This document shows positions 18,901-26,624 of a DNA stretch of 64,000 bases, one piece after another (the first letter of the stretch is position 1; every line of letters begins with the position of its first letter). The DNA is taken from NCBI GenBank assembly GCA_019454125.1, contig CP075365.1:1916218-1980217 (forward strand). Direction: 5' to 3'. Both the position numbers and the translations under genes were made by a program. The notes beneath the pieces were generated by a model. That model was not told the origin of the DNA and ran no database searches. It saw only the letters and a program-made list of their open reading frames with translations. The DNA is from Fimbriimonadaceae bacterium. Lineage in GTDB: Bacteria > Armatimonadota > Fimbriimonadia > Fimbriimonadales > Fimbriimonadaceae.

Positions 18901-18931
18901 GGTGCACAAGACATCACCCCGTCCACGCGCC
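18901..18931 (+). repeat. Island-flanking repeat, left copy
   Basis: GTGCACAAGACATCACCCCG followed by TCCACGCGCC. A near-identical copy (one base different in 30) lies at 26261-26292 in the same orientation, on the other side of the accessory island, and a diverged inverted copy is at 19019-19042. Confidence 0.8.
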
Positions 18932-18950
18932 CGCACACGCATCGGGCCGT

Positions 18951-19004
18951 TCATGCCTCGGCACGCCCCGTGCCGAGGCTATTCTTTCATGCCTCGGCAC
19001 GCCC
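18951..19004. repeat. REP-like palindrome: one full copy plus a half copy
   Basis: The full copy is 18951-18983. A second starts at 18987 (TCATGCCTCGGCACGCCC), but after 19004 the right arm is replaced by TGTATGGTG, so it is a broken element. The intervening sequence is TTT. No coding sequence is credible between 18666 and 19415 apart from these repeats. Confidence 0.85.
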
Positions 19005-19018
19005 TGTATGGTGTCAAG

Positions 19019-19042
19019 GCGCGTGGACGGGGTGACGTCCTG
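19019..19042 (-). repeat. Inverted copy of the island-flanking repeat
   Basis: GCGCGTGGACGGGGTGACGT is the reverse complement of the 18901 element with one mismatch in these 20 bases, so 18905-18931 and 19019-19042 could pair as a long inverted repeat enclosing the REP copies. Confidence 0.7.
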
Positions 19043-19293
19043 CGCAGGCCGCCAGTGGAGGAACCCGAGATTGGGTAGCACCCGTGGGGTCCGAGGGCAC
19101 GCCCCGCCTTTTCCTTGCTTCGTCCACGCGTCCCGACGCACGGTAAACGCACGGTCAACGCACGGATAACGCAAGGGTCACACGCGCGCGGCACGCGTCG
19201 GATCGTCCTCTGCCGAAAGCTCGATGAGGGGCTCACCACCCTGCCGCTGGTCGAGCGCGGGGAGCTGCCACTGGGAGGCCGACGTGCCTCTTT

Positions 19294-19326
19294 TCATGCC
19301 TCGGCACGCCCCGTGCCGAGGCTATT
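19294..19326. repeat. REP-like palindrome, last left-hand copy
   Basis: Full 33-bp copy identical to those at 18787 and 18951, standing 90 bases before the first aldehyde dehydrogenase fragment. Confidence 0.88.
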
Positions 19327-19415
19327 CTTGAGCGGCCGCTCCTGCCCCGCAACGACTAACCCCTGGTGCACCATCTCCCTCGCCTAGCCCCTCGCCCCCA
19401 AGCGATCCCTGCGGC

Positions 19416-19790
19416 GTGGTCACGCCCTCCGGGCAGGCCCTCGCGTTTGACCAGTTTAGCCTCGGCACCGTGCCCCGCACGCCCAAGGAGCAGGTGGACG
19501 CGGCCGTCGCCGCCCACGAGGCGTTCCTCACCTGGCGCGAGCAGAGCTGGGTCAAGCGCGGCGAGGTCATCGACGAGCTCGCCCAGCTCATCAAGCGCGA
19601 CGTCGAGAGCCTGAGCCGCATGGTCACCATCGAGTGCGGAAAGCCCATCAACGAGGGCCGCGCCGACGTGGTCGAGGCGCTGCACATGGCCCAGTACGTG
19701 GCCGGCCTCAGCCGCCTGCCCTATGACCACGTCATCAGCAGCCAGATCGCCGCCAAGGACGCCTACACCGTCCGCAAGCGATCAATCTAG
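19416..19790 (+). pseudogene. Aldehyde dehydrogenase 5' fragment, copy A
   Basis: From about 19465 the translation (GTVPRTPKEQVDAAVAAHEA onwards, through VTIECGKPINEGRADVVEAL, to KDAYTVRK) matches residues about 40-150 of the aldehyde dehydrogenase at 24528-26043. The first 16 or so codons (MVTPSGQALAFDQF) are unrelated to that gene, and the frame stops right after VRK with RSI and TAG. The catalytic Cys and Glu and most of the cofactor site are missing, so it is not an enzyme. It is an open 124-codon frame with few differences, so recent duplication is likely. Its end overlaps the stop of the converging gene by 9 bases. Confidence 0.85.
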
Positions 19791-20573
19791 AGTGGCCAAG
19801 AACTGTTCGTCGACGAACCACTTACCGTTTACGGCAAAAATGGGCTCTTGAAGAGCTTTCGAGTTCTTCCCGACCTTGGCTGACGCTGCTCCGAGCGGCA
19901 AGACGACTTGGCCGACACGACTGTCAATTGTCGCGAGCCCAGACGCGTGGTTTTGATTAACAGGCAGCCGACTCGCGCGCGCCCATTCGACGAGGTCGAG
20001 GCACGGACGCCCGCCAGGCCCCTCGTAACGCTCGACTTTTTCGCCGTGCACGATTCTATCTACTCCTTTGGTCGCTGTCCTCCCGGTCAAGCCTCCGATA
20101 ACGGCTCGAGCCAAGCCTTCGACGAGCTCGCGGTCGGCCGCTTGATCGGAGGCGACGACTGTAAACCCATCTTGCCCCTTTACCCTCCGGTAACTCATAA
20201 AGCAGCTGACCATTTGCCCCTGGGAACGCCAGTGGACGCTGGCCTCGGAGTCTTGATTGAACGCCGCTTCGCCCGTGATTGGATGTCCGCTAATGAACGT
20301 TGCTTTCTGGCCCCGAACACCCGCTCCGATCATAAGGCTCCAATGTGTGTCGGACACCCTTTTGCCATTCGAGAGGTCATAGACCCGTAAGGTTATTTTC
20401 GCGTCGTCTGAACCTCGCCTCCAAGATATGGAGAACGGTTGTTCATCTCCCACGAAGCTCTCTTCGTGGAACCCCTTCAACCTGAGCGGAACTAGCGCCG
20501 AATAGCTGCGCAGGTCTTCTGTCGATATGGCCGACACTGAAATTAAGGCAGCAAGTGTTATGTAGGCAAGCAT
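19782..20573 (-). CDS. Exported protein of a duplicated two-gene unit, copy 1 (X1)
   Basis: A 263-residue protein with an N-terminal signal peptide (MLAYITLAALISVSA). No family is certain. The C-terminal 55 residues (VGQVVLPLGAASAKVG, then EPIFAVNGKWFVDEQFLATL) are almost identical to copy 2 at 22360-23151. They have the look of a copper-amine-oxidase-N-terminal-like beta module, a weak resemblance. The middle is only about half identical between copies. Its ATG is 1 base from the stop of the transglutaminase-like gene upstream, so the pair is an operon. Base composition is clearly less GC-rich than the flanks. Probably secreted with its partner. Confidence 0.7.
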   Translation of the reverse strand: MLAYITLAALISVSAISTEDLRSYSALVPLRLKGFHEESFVGDEQPFSISWRRGSDDAKITLRVYDLSNGKRVSDTHWSLMIGAGVRGQKATFISGHPITGEAAFNQDSEASVHWRSQGQMVSCFMSYRRVKGQDGFTVVASDQAADRELVEGLARAVIGGLTGRTATKGVDRIVHGEKVERYEGPGGRPCLDLVEWARASRLPVNQNHASGLATIDSRVGQVVLPLGAASAKVGKNSKALQEPIFAVNGKWFVDEQFLATLD

Positions 20574-20574
20574 T

Positions 20575-21795
20575 TTATCTTAGCACCTGGATTCGCGCTG
20601 TCGTGGTTGTCCGGGCCACGGTCTCACCTTGAGTTCCACCAGACCCAAAGTATTTATTAACTAAGCCAACGAACGACGATCCTTGGCTCGTTGGTGGACT
20701 GATCGGCTTCTGCCAATAGGAACTATTGGACGGGGTTTGAGGCCAGGACATTGGCGGATTTCGATAATTTGCCCCGTCAAGGCTGAACAGTTGTGCGGCC
20801 GCTGCGTCAAATGCTAAATCGCCTACGACGTTGTGTTGGTGGAAGTTAAAGTCGTATACCTGATAATACGTCAAGAGGGTAGCGTCTCGTCCTGTCCCGC
20901 AAAGCCAGTTCGTCCAAAAACCTACGTTGGGATCAGCCCTTTCCTGAATAGCGAGAAGGGGAACTCCTAAACTGCTAGTGCAGATCTGCAGGTAAAAAGA
21001 GATGTCTTGACAATCACCACTTACAATGAAATTGTAAGGCGTGCGCTCGGCAAAGAGCTGGGTTAGATTGTATCGGTAGGACACTGGGCCTTCATCGGCC
21101 ACAGACGTCACTTCTGAGAATCGAGGAGTACTGTAGTCATAGAAAAAAATGGGATAAAGACCGGGATCACAATGGTACCAGAACAAATAGTATGTGCACT
21201 TGTTCCTTACGTTTGATGCGCCTGCGAAGCCAGTTGCAAACCGGCATGCGTCTTCTAAGACGTTCGTCCAAACCGGCAACTGTCGCCCATACGGCGAGCC
21301 GAGCGGCTTGGCGTCAGTCAGGTAGAGCCTTGTCCCAGCATTGCCAGCTAGGCCGGTGACGGTTGACTGGCAGGAGAACGGGAGGATGAAATCGCCAAGC
21401 GTCACGAAATCAGGGATGCCGCTGAGAGCGAACTCGACCGTCGCCTGTCCGCCTGGCGTGAAGTGCACGTTGAACGTCGACGGCGACGCCATAACCGTGA
21501 AAGTGCCACTAGCCGTGTGGTACGTGCAAGGGTCGATCGTTACGACGGCGTCGTGCTCGGTCGGCCCCGTGTACCCGAAAGTCATCTTCACTGTCTTACC
21601 GCTGCTCCCCCGTATCCAGGAAACGGCTGGCGCACCGCCAATGCCTTCGTGCGCCGGGTACTCAGCCGGAAACAGCCCGGCAGAGGTCAAGCGTTCACTC
21701 GCAAGATAATCGACCAGGAGCAACTCGTACGGAGGCACCTCCCCCCCCCCGCAAGCATAGCGGTAAGGCCCGCTACAGCATTTAGAGCCGCCCAA
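20575..21795 (-). CDS. Transglutaminase-like protein of the duplicated unit, copy 1 (Y1)
   Basis: A 406-residue frame from a TTG at 21795. The N-terminal half is beta-rich (Ig-like), followed by VWTNVLEDACRFATG. The C-terminal half holds a candidate Cys-His-Asp triad: SGDCQDISFYLQI (Cys), FNFHQHNVVGD (His) and LAFDAAAAQL (Asp). All three are conserved in copy 2 (NGDCQDVSFYLQI, FNFHQHN, TYDAACAQV), although the surrounding sequence has diverged. This is the transglutaminase/NlpC-like order, so a secreted cysteine acyltransferase or peptidase is plausible. The better ATG (21800, giving MTWAALNAVAGLTAMLA) is out of frame by the ten-G tract at 21741-21750, so the true N-terminus is uncertain. Confidence 0.65.
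   Translation of the reverse strand: MGGSKCCSGPYRYACGGGEVPPYELLLVDYLASERLTSAGLFPAEYPAHEGIGGAPAVSWIRGSSGKTVKMTFGYTGPTEHDAVVTIDPCTYHTASGTFTVMASPSTFNVHFTPGGQATVEFALSGIPDFVTLGDFILPFSCQSTVTGLAGNAGTRLYLTDAKPLGSPYGRQLPVWTNVLEDACRFATGFAGASNVRNKCTYYLFWYHCDPGLYPIFFYDYSTPRFSEVTSVADEGPVSYRYNLTQLFAERTPYNFIVSGDCQDISFYLQICTSSLGVPLLAIQERADPNVGFWTNWLCGTGRDATLLTYYQVYDFNFHQHNVVGDLAFDAAAAQLFSLDGANYRNPPMSWPQTPSNSSYWQKPISPPTSQGSSFVGLVNKYFGSGGTQGETVARTTTTARIQVLR
21741..21750 (-). repeat. Ten-base homopolymer G tract at the start of Y1
   Basis: Ten consecutive C on the plus strand (G in the gene). The ATG at 21800 is joined to the main frame only if the tract has 8 or 11 G; with 10, only the TTG at 21795 gives the long protein. 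The corresponding tract in copy 2 has 4 G. It could be a phase-variable contingency tract or a homopolymer miscount. Confidence 0.6.
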
Positions 21796-21921
21796 GTCAT
21801 GTAACTAGTATAAGGCACATTTTGGCGATGCGGGACTAAATGCCCAACAGAAGACCACGAACCCCGGACCCGCTCCCTTGCACCCTAAAGCGTACAATCA
21901 AACTCAGGACAAGCAAGAGAC

Positions 21922-22362
21922 ATGAGCGCGACATTGATCCATCCCAACGAGACCGGCGTGCAGGTGCGCGCCCTCATCAACAACGAGTGGGTGACGGCCA
22001 GCGAGACCTTCCAGAGCCTCAACCCCGCCAACCGTGAGCACATCGTCGGCACCGTGCCCCGCACCCCAAGGAACAGGTGGACGCCGCCGTCGCCGCCGCC
22101 CACGAGGCCTTCCTCACCTGGCGCGAGCAGAGCTGGGTCAAGCGCGGCGAGGTCATCGACGAGCTCGCCCAGCTGATCAAGCGCGACGTCGAGAGCCTGA
22201 GCCGCATGGTCACCATCGAGTGCGGCAAACCGATCAACGAGGGCCGCGCCGACGTGGTCGAGGCGCTGCACATGGCCCAGTACGTGGCCGGCCTCAGCCG
22301 CCTGCCCTACGGCCACGTGATCAGCAGCGAGATCGCGCCTACGTCGTGCGAAAGGCGAGCTA
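21922..22362 (+). pseudogene. Aldehyde dehydrogenase 5' fragment, copy B
   Basis: Begins with the authentic ALDH start (MSATLIHPNETGVQVRALIN). Around 22066 one C is missing from CGCACCCCCAAGG, shifting the frame; the match then continues from VDAAVAAAHEAFLTWREQSW to AYVVRK and ends AS, TAG at 22360-22362. A 10-base deletion lies near 22337. It stops at the same ALDH codon as copy A (after VRK) and is likewise followed directly by the 3' end of an X gene. Catalytic half absent. Sequence upstream of the start (21800-21921) is shared with copy C, so its promoter region was duplicated too. Confidence 0.85.
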
Positions 22363-23151
22363 GTTCAGCGTCGCCAAGAACTGTTCGTCGACGAACCACT
22401 TGCCGTTTACGGCAAAGATCGGCTCACGAAGCGTCTGGAGTTTGTTGCCGACCTTCGCGGAGGCGGCTCCAAGCGGAAAGACGACGTGGCCAACACGGCT
22501 GTCAAGCGCTGCAATGCCCGAGACATGGTTTCGACGCAAGACTAAGCGACGAGCATTCGCCCACCCTTCGAGGTCAAGACAAGGAAACCCCGCCGGGCCG
22601 TCGTAGCATTCGACGGTTGCGCCATTGATCGCACGATCCGCTCCCTTCTTCGCGTCTCGACCCGTTAGGCAACCGATCACCGCTCTGGCCACACCTTCAA
22701 CGAGTAAGGCATCGGTAACGGAGTCATCGGAAAGATGAGTCCATTTTCCACGCGAACCTCCGACTCGGTAACGCATTTTAGCGCTAACAAGTAGCTCTCC
22801 AAGTCGCCAGTGAACGGCCGGGACTTGACTTGAGTTAAAGGCGCCTTCGCCTACTACCGCATGCCCACTGAGAAGCGATTTTTTACCGGGCGCTGTTGAA
22901 GCCCCGATCACGCTCACCCAGAACTGATGGTCAACTTCCTGACCCTCTAGCTCGTATACGCTGAGTAACAGCTCTGCCGAATCAGAGGGCCTTTGCCAGA
23001 CAATCCTGGCAGGATTGACTCCAGATTGGCGAGAAACTTTGTACCCGTGTTCGGTGAGCGGCACCGACTTAACGAAGTGGAGCACATCGCCTGTTTGCAC
23101 GTCTGCGTTAGCAGTTTTGACAGACAGTATGAGAAGCAAGCTACTGAGCAT
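22360..23151 (-). CDS. Exported protein of the duplicated unit, copy 2 (X2)
   Basis: A 263-residue protein, exactly the length of copy 1 if the ATG at 23151 is used (a TTG at 23163 adds four residues). Signal peptide MLSSLLLILSVKTANA. The middle has diverged strongly from copy 1, but the following are shared: LVEGVARAVIG, LTGRDAKKGADR, PCLDLEGWA, and the nearly identical C-terminus ending NGKWFVDEQFLATLN. Two Cys (IGCLTG, FPCLDL) flank a conserved EGxARAVIGxLTG helix. It starts close to the Y2 stop, the same order as copy 1. Function unknown; secreted. Confidence 0.7.
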   Translation of the reverse strand: MLSSLLLILSVKTANADVQTGDVLHFVKSVPLTEHGYKVSRQSGVNPARIVWQRPSDSAELLLSVYELEGQEVDHQFWVSVIGASTAPGKKSLLSGHAVVGEGAFNSSQVPAVHWRLGELLVSAKMRYRVGGSRGKWTHLSDDSVTDALLVEGVARAVIGCLTGRDAKKGADRAINGATVECYDGPAGFPCLDLEGWANARRLVLRRNHVSGIAALDSRVGHVVFPLGAASAKVGNKLQTLREPIFAVNGKWFVDEQFLATLN

Positions 23152-23155
23152 GATG

Positions 23156-24404
23156 TTATTCAATGGTCAAAAGTTGACCTTGTTTGAGTGAACGCTGGAC
23201 AATCTCACCCTGAGGATTTTGGGAAAGAACGTAACTGAAAGTAAGGCCGCGATGTAGTGGCCCGATTGGAGGTATCGGAACGACTTCCGTTTGCCAATAA
23301 GAGTGTTGCGGAGGTGTCTCAAGGGGCCAAGCGATCGGCGGATTGTAATAGTTGTTGCCCACTAGATCTATTACTTGCGCACATGCGGCATCGTACGTGT
23401 CGTTGTCAAAGCTGTTATGCTGGTGGAAGTTAAATCCAAAAGACGTATAGTTACCAGGCAATGTCGCGTCGTTGCCAACCCCGCACAGGGGATTCGTTTG
23501 GAATGCCAGGGCTTGAATCGGATAACCCGGAGCAACGGGGAATTCCCTTATCGCCTTGAGTGGAACCCCAAGGGCACTTGTGGCAATCTGAAGGTAAAAG
23601 CTAACGTCTTGGCAGTCGCCGTTGACATAGAAATTGTTGGGCGTGCGACCAGCGAAGAACTCGGTCAAGTAGAATTTAAAATAATGAGCTGCAGCGTTTG
23701 GCCCCTGGGTACGTTCACACCAGTAAGGCTTATCTGGGTCATACACGAAGATAGGATAGTGCCACGGTTCTAAGGGGTCTTCATGGAACCAGAATAGATT
23801 GTAGGTGCAGCGGGCCCTAACGCTCGTTGCACCCGCATAACCCGTTGCAAAGCGGCACGCGTCCTCCAATACGTTTGTCCAAACCGGCAGCTGCCGCCCA
23901 TACGGCGAGCCGAGCGGCTTGGCGTCGGTCAGATAGAGCCTGGTGCCAGCGTTTCCTGCAAGGCCCGTGACGATGGACTGGCAAGAGAACGGGAGGCTGA
24001 AATTGCCAAGCGTCACGAAATCCGGGATTCCACTGAGTGAAAACTGCACGGTCGCCTGCCCGCCAGGCGTGAAGTGCACGTTGAACGTCGACGGCGACGC
24101 TGTAACCGTGAAAGTGCCACTAGCCGTGTGGTACGTGCAAGGGTCGATCGTTACGACGGCGTCGTGCTCGGTGGCCCCGTGCCGAAAGTCATCTTCACTG
24201 TCTTACGCGCTGCTCCCCGTATCAGAGAAACTGGCGGCGCACCGCCAGCCTTCGTGCGCCGGGTACTCAGCCGGAAACAACCCCGGCAGAGGTCAAGCGT
24301 TCACTCGCAAGATAATCGACCAGGAGCACACTCATTGCAGGCACCTCCCCGCAAGCATAGCGGTAAGGCCCGCTACAATTCTCATTTAGAGCCGCCCAAG
24401 TCAT
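23156..24404 (-). pseudogene. Transglutaminase-like protein of the duplicated unit, copy 2 (Y2), 5' part frameshifted as sequenced
   Basis: An uninterrupted 307-codon frame (24079-23156) covers everything from HFTPGGQATVQFSLSG to the stop, with the Cys-His-Asp residues intact (NGDCQDVSF, FNFHQHN, TYDAACAQV). Upstream of about 24168 the DNA still matches copy 1 but with an insertion or deletion every 10-20 bases, so the first 100 or so codons are out of frame. ATG at 24404 corresponds to the ATG at 21800 of copy 1. Either the gene is decaying from its 5' end, or the base calls are wrong in this stretch; in the latter case it is a full gene of about 410 residues. Confidence 0.6.
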
Positions 24405-24527
24405 GTAACTAGTATAAAGGCACATTTTGGCGATGCGGGACTAAATGCCCAACAGAAGACCACGAACCCCAGATACGCTCCCTTGCACCCTAAAGCGTAC
24501 AATCACACTCCAGGACAAGCAAGAGAC

Positions 24528-26043
24528 ATGAGCGCGACATTGATCCATCCCAACGAGACCGGCGTGCAGGTGCGCGCCCTCATCAACAACGAGTGGGTGA
24601 CAGCGAGACCTTCCAGAGCCTCAACCCCGCCAACCGTGAGCACATCGTCGGCACCGTGCCCCGCACCCCCAAGGAACAGGTGGACGCCGCCGTCGCCGCC
24701 GCCCCACAGGCCTTCCTCACCTGGCGCGAGTGGAGCTGGGTCAAGCGCGGCGAGGTCATCGACGGCTCGCCCAGCTCATCAAGCGCGCGACGTCGAGCCT
24801 GAGCCGCATGGTCACCCATCGAGTGCGGAAAGCCCATCAACGAGGGCCGCGCCGACGGTCGGGCGCTGCATGGCCGTCGTGGCCGGCCTCAGCCGCCTGC
24901 CCCTATGGCCACGTCATCAGCAGCGAGATCGCCGCCAAGGACGCCTACATCGTCCGCAAGCCCAAGGGCGTGGTCGGCGTCATCACCCCCTGGAACTTCC
25001 CCTTCGCCATCCCGCTCTGGGGCATCCTGCCGGCCGTGCTGGCGGGCAACACCGTCGTCTTCAAGCCCAGCGAGGAGACCCCCGTCGTCGCCCACCGCCT
25101 GGCCGAGCTCTTCCTTGAGGCGGGCTTCCCGAAGGGCGTCATCAACGTCGTCCACGGCTTCGGTGAGGAGACCGGTGCGGCGCTGGTCGGCAACCCGAAG
25201 GTCGACGTGATGGTCTTCACCGGCAGCCGCGCCGTGGGCAAGCACATCCAGCGCGAGGCCGCCGCCCAGGAGACGCATAAGTTCGTCGCCACCGAGCTCG
25301 GCGGCAAGAACGCGGTCATGGTGCTCGAGGACGCGAACCTCGACATCGCTGTCAACGCCTGCCTCCTCAGCGCCTTCAAGACCAGCGGCCAGCGCTGCGT
25401 CTCCTCGAACCGCCTCATCGTCGACCGCAAGCTCATCGACCCCTTCACCGAGCAGTTCCTGGACAAGGTCAAGCGGATCAAGGTCGGCGACGGCCTCGAA
25501 GAGGACACCTTCATGGGCCCGCTCATCAACCCCGACGGCGTCACGAAGTGGAAGCACCACAACGAGAAGGCGCGCGAGGAAGGCGGCGAGATCCTGCACG
25601 AAGGCAAGGAGATCACCGAGGGCCCGCTGGCCAACGGCAACTTTGTCGAGCCGTTCGTGTACCGGTTCCGGGAGTACAAGGAGGGGACGTACTGCCTGCG
25701 TGAAGAGGCCTTCAGCCCCCACACCTGCATCATCGGCGTCGACGGGCTCGAAGAGGCGGTGCGGGTCTATAACGACACCGACTATGGGTTGGCGATGGCC
25801 GTCATCACCGAGGACTACCGCAAGTGGCGCTGGGTGCGCGACCACGCCGATTTCGGCCTCGGCTACGTCAACCTGCCCAGCATCGGCGCCGAAGTCCACC
25901 TGCCCTTCGGCGGCGTGAAGAACTCCGGCAACGGCCACCCCGCCGCCGAGACCGCCCTCGACTACCTCACCCACCGCGTCGCCTTCACCGTCAACCATGC
26001 CGAAGAGATCGTCATGGCCCAGGGCCTCAGCACGAAGGTCTAA
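24528..26043 (+). CDS. NAD(P)-dependent aldehyde dehydrogenase, copy C (catalytic half intact, 5' third frameshifted as sequenced)
   Basis: Starts MSATLIHPNETGVQVRALIN like copy B. From 24905 to the stop the frame is perfect and typical of the ALDH superfamily: ITPWNFPFAIPLWGILPAVL, KPSEETP, FTGSRAVGKHI (Rossmann loop), ATELGGKNAV (catalytic Glu), SGQRCVSSNR (catalytic Cys), EEAFSPHT, PFGGVKNSGNGHPAAETALD. The last motif recalls ALDH7/aminoadipate-semialdehyde-type enzymes, so an amino-acid-derived semialdehyde is a possible substrate. Between about 24597 and 24905 many single-base and short indels relative to copies A and B break the frame. Full length would be about 505 residues. Confidence 0.75.
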
Positions 26044-26051
26044 CTCCGGAG

Positions 26052-26103
26052 CCCCCTCCTCGTTTTTCAGCGATGCCTCGTGCGCTGGAAAATGAGGAGG
26101 GGG
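26052..26103. repeat. Long hairpin element, family 2, copy 1
   Basis: The left arm CCCCCTCCTCGTTTTTCAGC (26052-26071) pairs with the right arm (26084-26103, GCTGGAAAATGAGGAGGGGG) with one or two mismatches, leaving a 12-base loop. It begins 9 bases after the ALDH stop, so it may also act as a terminator. Confidence 0.75.
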
Positions 26104-26260
26104 TTGGGGGTGGAGATCCCCCCGCCCGCGGGAGAGGCGGTGAGGGTGCAGCGAACGCAAAGCGCCGGGCTATTCCGAGACGAGTGTGAACCAGGGTGGC
26201 TGGGCACGATCACCCCGTCACCCTAGCCACCCGCCGCGCGGAATGTTACTTACGAACCGG

Positions 26261-26292
26261 GGTGCACAAGACATCACCCCGGCCACGCGCCA
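26261..26292 (+). repeat. Island-flanking repeat, right copy
   Basis: GTGCACAAGACATCACCCCG then GCCACGCGCC; matches the copy at 18901-18931 in direct orientation, 7.4 kb away. Confidence 0.8.
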
Positions 26293-26315
26293 GACGCCCT
26301 CAAGCGAAAACGCAG

Positions 26316-26347
26316 AATAGCCTCGGCACGGGGCGTGGCGAGGCATT
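26316..26347. repeat. REP-like palindrome, inverted copy
   Basis: AATAGCCTCGGCACG, GGG, then CGTGGCGAGGCATT: the reverse complement of the left-hand copies, apart from one base in the right arm and a shortened end. Confidence 0.8.
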
Positions 26348-26412
26348 AAAAAAGAGGAGCCAAGATGGCTCGATCCCAAGTCATGAGGAGGGGGTGGGGG
26401 GTGGCGATTCCT

Positions 26413-26444
26413 TCATGCCTCGACACGCCACGTGTCGAGGCTAT
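26413..26444. repeat. REP-like palindrome with compensatory changes
   Basis: TCATGCCTCGACACG, CCA, CGTGTCGAGGCTAT. Relative to the consensus, G to A in the left arm is matched by C to T in the right arm, so pairing is kept. A more degenerate relative is at 26488-26509 (CTCGGCA ... TGCCGAG). Confidence 0.8.
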
Positions 26445-26573
26445 CGCTCCGGCACATTGGCCCCCTTCAAGCCGAAAGATGACAGCAGCCTCGGCAGGGG
26501 CATGCCGAGTAAAAAGAAATGTCGGACTCCTGCAGTCGGGACACATTGAGGCGGGTGGCCAGGCTAACGGTAG

Positions 26574-26624
26574 CCCCCTCCTCGTCTTTGCCCGATGATC
26601 GTGCGGGCGAAAATGAGGAGGGGG
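26574..26624. repeat. Long hairpin element, family 2, copy 2
   Basis: CCCCCTCCTCGTCTTTGCCC (26574-26593) pairs with 26605-26624 (GGGCGAAAATGAGGAGGGGG). The inner stem differs from copy 1 on both arms, yet still pairs. Confidence 0.75.

Noticed and set aside
18787-19326. CRISPR array
   Set aside because: The repeats are perfect palindromes with irregular spacing (tandem, 97, 3 and 300 bases), no unique spacers of equal size and no cas genes; they are REP-like elements.
19330-26043. Insertion sequence or transposon
   Set aside because: No transposase, integrase or resolvase frame in any reading direction. The duplicated genes and flanking repeats are real, but the mobilising agent is not seen.
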